From assembly GCA_001799195.1 (NCBI GenBank), contig MGSU01000045.1:1-17502 (forward strand): 17,502 nucleotides of DNA. Reading direction: 5' to 3'. Source of the DNA: Deltaproteobacteria bacterium RIFOXYA12_FULL_61_11 (GTDB lineage: Bacteria; Bdellovibrionota_F; JAHFAK01; YA12-FULL-61-11). The translations under genes were made by a program, and so were the position numbers. Below, in pieces: positions 1-6,654 of the stretch. The notes beneath the pieces are model-generated. The model made no database searches. It saw nothing but the letters and a program-made list of their open reading frames with translations, and had not been told where the DNA came from. The stretch's first letter is position 1. Every line of letters starts with the position of its first letter.

Positions 1-117
1 GAGGAAGAGGAGAGTCTTTTGGATCCGGTCGGGATGCGCGACCCGGATTATCAGGAGTTGGCCGAGGAATTCGAAGAACTGTGGGAAAACCGTCCGAAGA
101 ATTACGATGTGAAATGA
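1..117 (+). CDS. 3' end of an unidentified gene (partial)
   Basis: Frame 1 is open from the window edge to a TGA at 115-117 and gives 38 residues, very acidic (starts EEEESLLDPVG, ends ENRPKNYDVK). The acidic, tryptophan-containing tail has no motif I recognise. The following 263 bp have no gene, so this is the last gene of its transcription unit. Only the C-terminus is in view, so no function is proposed. The reading frame is believable because of its codon usage and clean stop, but it is short. Confidence 0.6.
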   Translation, partial: EEEESLLDPVGMRDPDYQELAEEFEELWENRPKNYDVK

Positions 118-318
118 GCGGCCACCCCCAGGTGGTTCCGCTCAACGCCCGGTTGTTCATCAATAATCCGGTGCTGCTCGGCAACCTGACCACGCACTGA
201 TCCTGCACGTGGAAAATCCCCCGACTTCAAGGGTGCAACCGATACGGAAGCTGTCCTCCTACTCACTTTCTTATAAAATGATAACAGTATCTTGATAGGG
301 TTGTTTCTTCGGTCTGCC

Positions 319-350
319 TTGATTTGTTGGCTCAATCCAAGTAGTACAAT
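319..350 (+). promoter_or_regulatory. Possible promoter of the lipoprotein-PEGA-Maf operon
   Basis: The gene-free stretch 118-380 becomes clearly AT-richer from about 260 to 350. A -10-like TACAAT lies at 345-350, about 30 bp before the GTG start at 381. The best -35-like hexamer is TTGATT at 319-324, but the spacer would be 20 bp, longer than ideal; TTGTTG at 324-329 would give 15 bp. The location is plausible, the exact -35 is not settled. I see no convincing terminator for the upstream gene in 118-260. Confidence 0.35.
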
Positions 351-380
351 GTTCCTTGTTGACGAGGAATCGAGGCGCTC

Positions 381-1796
381 GTGACCCGTACCCTCATCCT
401 GCTTCTGCTCTGTTCCCTGGGATGCTGGTCCGGGAGCAACCACCACCGGCACCGGGCCCGCCTGCTCGAACAAGAAGGGCCGACCGCTGCTCTGCGGTAT
501 CTCGAGGACAAGAAAGCGGAGGTCTATGCGGGGGACGAAGAACTCGGCCTGTTCGACCAAGCCCTCTTGTACCATTACCAAGGTCAAGTGAAGAAGAGCA
601 ACTTGGTCCTCGACCAGCTCTTCCAGAGCCTCGTCCGCCAGGTCTCGGAAGTGCCGAGCGCCGCGGAGGGAGCCGAGGGCGTGCTGTTCGCGTATCGCCG
701 TTTGCGACTCCTCGTGCAGCGGTTCTTCGTCCATCTGGTCCAAACCCTCAATCACCTCTTCGCCGAGGACCATACCAGCCTGTTGCTCTATAACGACCTG
801 CTCGCCGGGACCTATCGGGCCTTGACCGGGGCGCGAGCCGGCTTCCTGGCCCCGACCCAGTACCTCGTCGGCCTCAGCTACGAGCGCCTCCAAGAGCCCG
901 AACAGGCCTATGTCTGTTACCTCAAGACGATGGAGGCGTTGCTCGATCCGGGCGGCGAACTCGCGACCCCGGCCCTCCGTATGCTCGTCGGGGGGGCGGC
1001 GTTGCGCATTGCCTCCGAACGCCAGTTCGCCGAGTTCGAAGTCTTGAAGCAGCGCTGGGGCTTCGAGGATATCTCGACCGATAGGTCCCCCCGGGCAGAA
1101 GGTGAGCTGCTCCTCCTCGCGCTCTCCCCGCGTTTCCCGCGAACGGTACAGGTGCGCCGAGCCCTTCAGGCCACAGAGGCCAGCGTCCTCACCCATTGTC
1201 ATGCACCCGACCGGCCCACGGCAGAACAGTCCGCGGGACTCGGAAAATGCCTAACCGCGCTGGCCGAGGGCGATCGGGCGCGCCTCGACCAACTCGCCGG
1301 TCAACTCCTCGAACCTCCGGGTGAGGAAGAACCAGTACCCGCGCACCGCCTGACCCTCTCCCTCCCGATGCTTGAGCCGGCGCAGAACGAGGTGCCCCCC
1401 CTCACCGTGTCCTTGGAAACGAGACAGAAAACCACGACCGTGGGTTTGACCCCTTTCCTCGATTTCGTCTCCGTGCTTCGCCGCGGATTGTTCCGGCAGC
1501 GCGAGACGATTCTCGATTTCCTGCTCCTGCGCGGCATTGCCGAGATCCTGGCGGAGCGCTACCGCGGAGAGGACAAGGCAGTACCCGAGTTCGTGGAGAA
1601 GATCTTGGCCGAACCCCTGTTGGAAAACTCCTTCTCCCCGTTCCTGCCCGCGCGGTTCCAACTCGCCCAGCTCTCTCTCGGGGGCGGGAAGTACGTATTG
1701 CAGCACAATGAGAAAAGCCTCGAGGTGATCATCAGGCCTCGGCAGGTCAGTCTCGTGGGGATGTTCTCCTTCTTCGCAAACGGAGGGAAACCATGA
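381..1796 (+). CDS. COG3014-like lipoprotein, TPR-like helical
   Basis: 471 aa, probably an envelope lipoprotein. The N-terminus MTRTLILLLLCSLGC is a short charged/hydrophobic signal ending in a Cys at residue 15, a lipobox-like site with Ser rather than the usual Leu at -3. The next ~200 residues are helical and TPR-like (ALLYHYQGQVKKSN, LVGLSYERLQEPEQAYVCY), and the C-terminus (LPARFQLAQLSLGGGKY, then a beta-rich end) has the layout of the uncharacterised COG3014 family. The GTG start is supported by GAGG at 372-375, 5 bp upstream. It is the first gene of a three-gene operon and overlaps the next by ATGA. The link to COG3014 is from memory of that family and is moderate; the biochemical role is unknown. 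Confidence 0.75.
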   Translation: MTRTLILLLLCSLGCWSGSNHHRHRARLLEQEGPTAALRYLEDKKAEVYAGDEELGLFDQALLYHYQGQVKKSNLVLDQLFQSLVRQVSEVPSAAEGAEGVLFAYRRLRLLVQRFFVHLVQTLNHLFAEDHTSLLLYNDLLAGTYRALTGARAGFLAPTQYLVGLSYERLQEPEQAYVCYLKTMEALLDPGGELATPALRMLVGGAALRIASERQFAEFEVLKQRWGFEDISTDRSPRAEGELLLLALSPRFPRTVQVRRALQATEASVLTHCHAPDRPTAEQSAGLGKCLTALAEGDRARLDQLAGQLLEPPGEEEPVPAHRLTLSLPMLEPAQNEVPPLTVSLETRQKTTTVGLTPFLDFVSVLRRGLFRQRETILDFLLLRGIAEILAERYRGEDKAVPEFVEKILAEPLLENSFSPFLPARFQLAQLSLGGGKYVLQHNEKSLEVIIRPRQVSLVGMFSFFANGGKP

Positions 1797-2677
1797 GAGG
1801 GCTCGCCCTGGCGTTCACGCTGCTACCCGGCCTCCTCTTCGCGGTCACCCTGGATCGCGTCGAGGTCGCCGCCTCGGCCGACAAGAACGCCGTGGTCGTC
1901 TCTCTCCACCTGTCGGCAAAGGTCGTTCCTTCCAAGTTGGGCACGACGCTCGATCGCAACGGGCACATCGACCGAGTCTTCCTCGACCTGCCGGGTACCA
2001 GGTTGTCCGGGAAGGTGAAGGGCAAGTATGAGTCCGGGACCAGGCACGTTGTGGCCGTCAGGACCGGGCAATTTCGCAAGGACGTGGCCAGGGTGGTAGT
2101 CGACACCGCGGGCTTGGGGCAATTCCACCTCTCCCCGGGCGAGGGTCCGATACTGCGTTTGACCCTGGAAGCAGCGGAAGCAGTCCTGCAACCGCCTGAT
2201 AACTCGGCATGGTCCCCGCCTCTCGCCACCCCGGGGGTAACTCCGGCAGCCGGAGCGAAGGTCCGAACCTCGGCTTCTTCGGCGCCTCCGGCAGAACCAG
2301 CACGAGTACCTCCGCCAGCCAAGACTTCGAAGGCTCCGGAGAGTTCGCCGGCCGTTCCGTCGATAGTGGTGGCCAAGGCGGCAGTGCTCCCTCCGGCACT
2401 CCCATCGGCTCCGGCGGCCTCTCTTGGCGTGCCCCCGGCAACCGGCGGGACCGGAAAACGCCGACTTGTGGTCAGGACCATTCCCACCGAAGTCGAGGTC
2501 TACCTCGGTGAGACCTTCCTCGGTCTCACGCCGTTCATCGACCTCGTTCCCGTTTCCACCGATGCGCCGTTACGTCTGCGGCTGCTCAAGGACAATTACG
2601 AAGAACTGGTGCGAGAACTCGACGTCGCCTCCGAGGAGATGCTTCTGGTAACCGAGATCCTGGCAATACGCCAATGA
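1793..2677 (+). CDS. AMIN-linker-PEGA domain secreted protein
   Basis: 294 aa. A signal peptide (residues 1-17, cleavage likely after LLFA) leads into an AMIN-like beta domain at about 19-127, with the typical IDRVFLDLPGTRL and VRTGQFRKDVARVVVD segments; AMIN domains target periplasmic proteins to peptidoglycan or the division/secretion machinery. A Pro/Ala/Ser-rich flexible linker spans about 133-222. A C-terminal PEGA-like domain (about 224-292: VVRTIPTEVEVYLGETFLG, TPFIDL) follows, a small beta fold common in bacterial surface proteins. There is no amidase domain, so it is a scaffold or binder rather than an enzyme. ATG start with GGAGGG at 1782-1787; it overlaps the upstream stop by 4 bp and the downstream start by 4 bp, so the three genes are translationally coupled. 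Confidence 0.8.
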   Translation: MRGLALAFTLLPGLLFAVTLDRVEVAASADKNAVVVSLHLSAKVVPSKLGTTLDRNGHIDRVFLDLPGTRLSGKVKGKYESGTRHVVAVRTGQFRKDVARVVVDTAGLGQFHLSPGEGPILRLTLEAAEAVLQPPDNSAWSPPLATPGVTPAAGAKVRTSASSAPPAEPARVPPPAKTSKAPESSPAVPSIVVAKAAVLPPALPSAPAASLGVPPATGGTGKRRLVVRTIPTEVEVYLGETFLGLTPFIDLVPVSTDAPLRLRLLKDNYEELVRELDVASEEMLLVTEILAIRQ

Positions 2678-4437
2678 GCGCGGACTGTTGGCGGCGCAAC
2701 CTGGCCGTTCTGCCTCCCGAGCTCGCCGAGCGTCTCGAAGGTACCCGAGGAGAGTGGCGGTTCGAGGGAAACCGCTTGTTGCGAGGCGATCCCAGAACGG
2801 TCGTCCTCGAGGACCTCGAAGCCGAAGCCGGGGCCCTGGTCGAGGGGCTCGCTCCCAAGGTCAGACCGCGGCTCGTGGTGGCTTACAGCGTCGGCATGTT
2901 CCGGCACCTCGAGCTGCTCGCACGACGTTGGGGGCCTCGGTCGACCCTCTTCCTGGTCGAGTTGGATCTCGAACTCCTGGCAGCCTTCCTCCGCGCCACC
3001 GAGGTCTCCCTGCAGGTACGGCTCGGTGAGCTCGTGCTCTTCGGTCCTCGATGGACCAGGGCGCAACTCCGGGCCGCGCTTGTCCATGAGGACCTCTTCG
3101 CGTACTCGGGAACCCTGCTCCCGGTCGCCGTACCCGTGACCATGACCGACCCTCAGGGCTACATCACCTTTGCCGCAGCGCTCAAGGAAGAGGTCGATCT
3201 GCTCAGCGCGGACCAGGGCCGAGCCGGAGATGTGGTGAAGGTTTTTCGCAACGTCTTGGCCAATAGGGACCAGGTGCTGGAGTCGCCTCGACTCGAGGCC
3301 GCCGGCCGACCGCTGCGGGGATGCTGCGGGGTGGTCGTCGGGTCCGGGCCGTCGCTCGAGCCGGCCTTACCGTTGCTCGAGAGCTGCCGGGAACGTCTCG
3401 TGCTGGCGTGTTGCGACAGTGCGGTCGGACTCTTGCGGCGCCGCGGCCTCGAACCCGATGTCGCGGTCACGGTCGATCTCGAGGGTCGGCCGGATTTCCT
3501 CGCTGTTCGGTCTGGCCGCTCGACGCCCCTGGTAACCTGGCCGCCGGCTGATCCAAGGGTCCTCGCCGCTCACGGCGGACCTTTCTTCTTCCTGATACCC
3601 CCGAGTGACCTCCTCGCCTGGTTCTTCCCGGGGCTTCGTCCCGGTCCGGCCTTCGGTCCCTCGGTGGCCAACCTCGCCTTTGCCGCCCTCGAACTCTTGG
3701 GTTGCGACAAGATCCTCCTGACAGGCCTCGATTTCGCGTATGGCCGCGAGGACGGACTCAGCCACGCCCCTGGGATCGGCGACTTGGAGGATCCCTCGTT
3801 GGACCTGCGGGGACCGGGAGCCGTCTTGCACTGCCCCGGCAATGACGGTCGTCCCATCCCGACCCAGCGGAGTTGGACCTGGTACCGGCGCTGGCTCGAA
3901 CTCCAGCTCGAGCGCTACGGCCGCCCCGTGCTCTCGCTCATGCCCGAGAACATGGGGGCAGCCATAGTCGGGGCAGTACGTTGGTGGGGAAGCCCGAACA
4001 CCCTGGAGCCGCTCCTCGCCGGTTGCTCGAAGCCGCCGGCCGGATGGTGCCCGACCGTGGGTGCGCCCCTGGACCGGGAAAACCTTGCTCCGAAGCTCGG
4101 TGGTCTGGCTAACGTGTGCCGTCGGCAGGCAGCGATCGCTGCCAGGGTCGGTTCGAACCTCGCCTCCGCCTCGCGAGCAGAACCTGGATTGATCACGACC
4201 TCGAGCGCCTTACGAGATGCGTTAGTCCGAGAGCAGGCAGGATTGCCTCTTGCGCAGCTCGTGCGGCCGGAGCACCTCCTGCACCTGGCCGACTTCTCGG
4301 CGAGCGAACGCTGCGGAGAGGAACATTCCCCCGAAACCGTTCGCGAGCAGCTCGAGCTCTTGGCCCGTTGGTTCGCCAACCTCGGTCACCGTTGCCGTGA
4401 ACTCCTTGCCCTGCTCGAGACCCAGGACCGCGGTTGA
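2674..4437 (+). CDS. DUF115 / Maf-type (MptE-like) protein
   Basis: 587 aa, cytoplasmic. The central region is the DUF115 (PF01973) fold shared by motility-associated factors that put nonulosonic acids on flagellin and by archaeal MptE: a nucleotide-binding GSGPSL at 223-228, the CDSAVGLLRRRGLEPDVAVTVD segment (247-268; central key residues CDSA and PDVAVTVD), and GLDFAYGREDGLSHAPG at 351-367. The N-terminal ~200 residues have a Rossmann-like start typical of Maf N-domains, and a helical C-terminal ~150 residues follow. The start ATG overlaps the PEGA gene stop (ATGA), so translation is coupled. No flagellin or flagellar gene is in the window, so whether it glycosylates flagellin, another surface protein, or does something else is open. 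Family assignment is firm, substrate is not. Confidence 0.85.
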   Translation: MSADCWRRNLAVLPPELAERLEGTRGEWRFEGNRLLRGDPRTVVLEDLEAEAGALVEGLAPKVRPRLVVAYSVGMFRHLELLARRWGPRSTLFLVELDLELLAAFLRATEVSLQVRLGELVLFGPRWTRAQLRAALVHEDLFAYSGTLLPVAVPVTMTDPQGYITFAAALKEEVDLLSADQGRAGDVVKVFRNVLANRDQVLESPRLEAAGRPLRGCCGVVVGSGPSLEPALPLLESCRERLVLACCDSAVGLLRRRGLEPDVAVTVDLEGRPDFLAVRSGRSTPLVTWPPADPRVLAAHGGPFFFLIPPSDLLAWFFPGLRPGPAFGPSVANLAFAALELLGCDKILLTGLDFAYGREDGLSHAPGIGDLEDPSLDLRGPGAVLHCPGNDGRPIPTQRSWTWYRRWLELQLERYGRPVLSLMPENMGAAIVGAVRWWGSPNTLEPLLAGCSKPPAGWCPTVGAPLDRENLAPKLGGLANVCRRQAAIAARVGSNLASASRAEPGLITTSSALRDALVREQAGLPLAQLVRPEHLLHLADFSASERCGEEHSPETVREQLELLARWFANLGHRCRELLALLETQDRG

Positions 4438-4439
4438 CG

Positions 4440-4454
4440 TCCGGGTTTTCCGGA
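4440..4454 (+). other. Small stem-loop after the Maf-type gene
   Basis: TCCGG (4440-4444), loop GTTTT, CCGGA (4450-4454), starting 2 bp after the stop codon. The 9-mer TTTTCCGGA recurs at 4481-4489. There is only a weak pyrimidine run after it (TTCTCTCTC), so it is at best a weak terminator. Confidence 0.3.
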
Positions 4455-4538
4455 TCGGTTCTCTCTCGCCGAGGTCCCGATTTTCCGGAAGACTGCGTAA
4501 AAAAGTTGACCCAGACCGGTGAAAAATGCACGGCAGCG

Positions 4539-4567
4539 CTGACCCCTGGAGGGTCTGGTGTTATAAT
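4539..4567 (+). promoter_or_regulatory. Strong sigma70-type promoter for the 88-aa gene
   Basis: A perfect -10 TATAAT at 4562-4567 is preceded, with an exact 17-bp spacer, by CTGACC at 4539-4544 (4 of 6 to TTGACA). This is the best promoter match in the window. Part of the spacer, GGTCTGG (4552-4558), is the inverse of CCAGACC at 4511-4517, so a dyad with arms 34 bp apart spans the promoter. The transcript would start near 4574 and carry a leader of about 100 nt. Confidence 0.65.
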
Positions 4568-4605
4568 ATCAGCTAGTTGAAAAATACGTACGTTGGCACG
4601 GATAC

Positions 4606-4672
4606 TGCGGGCAGCCTTCACCCGTCACCTCCTCGACCATGAGTGATGGAGACTGGACCCCGGAGGCCCGCA
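4606..4672 (+). promoter_or_regulatory. Leader that can pair with its own Shine-Dalgarno
   Basis: In the leader, TGCGGG (4606-4611) is complementary to CCCGCA (4667-4672), the six bases just before the ATG, and CCTCC (4628-4632) is complementary to the Shine-Dalgarno GGAGG (4662-4666). The two helices are nested and contiguous on the 3' side, with a 16-nt bulge (4612-4627) on the 5' side, so together they would hide the whole ribosome binding site in 11 pairs. This is seen directly as complementarity; regulation (heat, ligand or coupling to translation of the overlapping frame at 4639) is inference. Confidence 0.4.
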
Positions 4673-4939
4673 ATGACGATCAGGAGCAACGAGAACAGGG
4701 AATACACCAAGGTCGGCAATCACCCCAAGTCGTGGCAGTTCTCCACCAGCACGACGGTCCGCGACCTGGTCAAACACCACCTGCCGCTGGGTTCCACGAG
4801 GGTGTTGCGCGTCTTCTACGACCAGGACAAGGTTAATTACCTCTTCGGCCTCGACCGTGACAATGCCATCCTCTGTGCGGTCAACGACAGTAGACGGTGG
4901 GAAATCAGTTTGTTGCGGGCCATCGACCGCGCCGCCTGA
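4673..4939 (+). CDS. Orphan 88-aa protein
   Basis: 88 aa, start ATG at 4673 chosen because a perfect GGAGG sits at 4662-4666 with 6-bp spacing; upstream in-frame GTG (4643) and ATG (4646) have no comparable site. The product is soluble, mixed charge, with short strands around LPLGSTRVLRVFYDQDKVNY and LFGLDRDNAILCAVNDS, suggesting a small alpha/beta domain with no signal or membrane segment. I do not recognise the family. It has its own strong promoter and a leader that could be self-inhibiting. Its stop TGA abuts the stop of the convergent glycosyltransferase gene with no spacer. Confidence 0.7.
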   Translation: MTIRSNENREYTKVGNHPKSWQFSTSTTVRDLVKHHLPLGSTRVLRVFYDQDKVNYLFGLDRDNAILCAVNDSRRWEISLLRAIDRAA

Positions 4940-6496
4940 TCAAGGTCCTCCCGAATTCCCGCTCGACCCCAACTCTCCGAGCACCAGTAGGCTAAATGGC
5001 TCGCGCTGGAGCGAGCTGCGCAGATCCTCGCGGACGACCGTCACGGATCCCCTCCGTTGCAATGCTCCCGCGAGTGGGACTGCGTAGGAAGCGTGAGAGA
5101 GGAGGACGCAGGAGCGGCCCTTCGCAGCCTCCAGGTCCAGCAGTGCTCGGCGGGCAGCGTCGCCAAGCTTTTCGAGGGGCCAAGCCGAGGAAGCGAAATT
5201 CCCGGGATGGTCGGCTATCTCAGGGGGGAAGGCCAGGGTTTCCCAGCCGGGCGTGGAAAGCCGGCCGTAATAGGTCATTGCGGCGTAGGAGAGGCCGCTG
5301 CAGAGTACGGTGTCGCAGGCAGCCGTTCGGATCGAGGCGGCGAGTTCCGCGTTGCCCGGCTTGGACCACCGGGGCCAGGAGTTCCACCCCTGGAGGCCGC
5401 CGAGGAGAAGATACAGCCCGAGGGCCAGGATCAGGAAGGTCCGCGGTAAACGCACGTAGAGCAGGGCCAGGAGGCAGACGAACAAAGGAAGGACGAGGAC
5501 ATCGCTGCGTCCGGCGAGGTAGATAGGGCGGAATACATACGAGACGAAAACCAGGGCGGAGAGGGGCAACCCAACACTGGCGGTGAGCAGTGCGAGCCGT
5601 GAGAGTCCGGCCCTGCCTCCGGTAAAGAGGGCAAGACCCATGAAGAGCATAGGGAGGCCGAGCACGGCAGCTTGGGCCGGCAGACCGGAGAGAGGTACGT
5701 ACGAAGGGAGCGACCCTCCCGGGAGGAAGGCCTGCAGGGAGCGGAACAGTGCGACGCCTCCGGGGTAGTCTTCCCAGAAGGGCCGGATCCAGGCGATGTG
5801 ATCGGGATTGACGAGCTGGTCCGAGAGAATCGTGGCAAAAGGGAGATAGCCGATAGCCAACCCGAGGGCTACCAGCAGGGCGGATCGGCGACGTTCGGAG
5901 AGGCAGAGCGCAAGAGCCAGGGAAACTGCAACGAAGGGAAGGGCGTAGTGGTGAGTGAGGCAGAGCCCCAACCCGCACAGGGTGGTCGCGAAGGGGTAGC
6001 GCGGAAGGGATGGCCGGAGCAGGAGGAGGTACCAGAAGCCGAGGGCCAACAAGCCGAGCAAGGAGTACATGCGGAGCTCGCCGGAATAGAAGACGTGCAA
6101 CGGGGAGAAGGCCAGGAGCGCGGTCGCCAGGAGACCGCAGCGTCGCGAATGGAGCACGGTACAAACCTGATGGACGAGTACGAGGGTGAGCACGCCCGCG
6201 AGCAACGAGGGTATGCGCAGCCAGAAAGAAGAGAGCGAGAGGGTGGCGAAGACCCGCAAGACGAGATAATAGAGGGGAGGAGAGGAATCGAGGGCCAATA
6301 CGTCCGCCCAGGCCGAGAACGGAGAGGAAGCCAACAGGATGCCGTTGGCCTCGTCCAGCCAGACCTCGCTGGGCCATGCAGCAAGGGTGCGCAGAAGCGT
6401 CCCGGCGAGGAGGATCACGGGGAACCAGAAGGGCGAGGGGTTTGCGGGGGCGGAGTGGAAGCTCCCGTTCCCGGGGTTGTCGGTGGCGTGCAGCAT
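4940..6496 (-). CDS. GT-C family membrane glycosyltransferase (ArnT/PMT-like)
   Basis: About 518 aa and polytopic, with many hydrophobic segments in the first ~400 residues and a short soluble C-terminal part. Counting from the GTG at 6502, the first loop carries the acidic WLDEANG motif at 48-54 (Asp50, Glu51), then LDSSPPLYYLVLR at 71-83 and SGELRMYSL at 140-148, the pattern of the PMT_2/ArnT glycosyltransferase-39/83 group. Such enzymes move a sugar from a polyprenyl-phosphate donor onto lipid, glycan or protein outside the inner membrane. An in-frame GTG at 6502 exists, but the promoter places the transcript start close to the ATG at 6496, so I prefer that start. Donor and acceptor are unknown; the DprE1/E2 pair in this window could supply a polyprenyl-phosphate pentose (inference). 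Confidence 0.85.
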   Translation of the reverse strand: MLHATDNPGNGSFHSAPANPSPFWFPVILLAGTLLRTLAAWPSEVWLDEANGILLASSPFSAWADVLALDSSPPLYYLVLRVFATLSLSSFWLRIPSLLAGVLTLVLVHQVCTVLHSRRCGLLATALLAFSPLHVFYSGELRMYSLLGLLALGFWYLLLLRPSLPRYPFATTLCGLGLCLTHHYALPFVAVSLALALCLSERRRSALLVALGLAIGYLPFATILSDQLVNPDHIAWIRPFWEDYPGGVALFRSLQAFLPGGSLPSYVPLSGLPAQAAVLGLPMLFMGLALFTGGRAGLSRLALLTASVGLPLSALVFVSYVFRPIYLAGRSDVLVLPLFVCLLALLYVRLPRTFLILALGLYLLLGGLQGWNSWPRWSKPGNAELAASIRTAACDTVLCSGLSYAAMTYYGRLSTPGWETLAFPPEIADHPGNFASSAWPLEKLGDAARRALLDLEAAKGRSCVLLSHASYAVPLAGALQRRGSVTVVREDLRSSLQREPFSLLVLGELGSSGNSGGP

Positions 6497-6504
6497 ATCC
6501 ACCT

Positions 6505-6533
6505 AGTATAAGCCGCCGAGCGAGGGTGGTCAC
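6505..6533 (-). promoter_or_regulatory. Promoter of the GT-C gene, possibly leaderless
   Basis: Read on the minus strand: -35 GTGACC (6533-6528), 17-bp spacer, -10 TATACT (6510-6505). Transcription would begin around 6498, right at the ATG at 6496, leaving no room for a ribosome binding site, so the mRNA may be leaderless. The -35 resembles the CTGACC of the promoter at 4539. Confidence 0.5.
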
Positions 6534-6586
6534 GCACCTGGGGCAAAGTTCCACACACCGTTTTCCGGCTGGGGCATTGTGACCTC

Positions 6587-6616
6587 TTGACGTGACCCAC
6601 CTCAATATTTTATACA
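6587..6616 (+). promoter_or_regulatory. Promoter of the tyrS-pnt operon
   Basis: TTGACG at 6587-6592, an 18-bp spacer, and TATACA at 6611-6616 (overlapped by TACAAT 6613-6618). It lies about 40 bp upstream of the tyrS ATG, in the 158-bp divergent gap with the glycosyltransferase gene. No T-box specifier structure is evident in the short leader. Confidence 0.5.
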
Positions 6617-6654
6617 ATCAAGCTTTTCCTTATCGAAAGCCCAGGGGAGGCGGC

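Noticed and set aside
102-1202. Long minus-strand open frame (366 codons) opposite the first lipoprotein gene
   Set aside because: Shadow of the + gene in high-GC DNA; no motif, low-complexity Glu/Arg/Gly composition, and no ribosome binding site.
5220-6617. Long minus-strand frame parallel to the glycosyltransferase gene (465 codons)
   Set aside because: Arg/Pro-rich translation typical of an out-of-frame shadow; the other frame has clear GT-C motifs and membrane segments.
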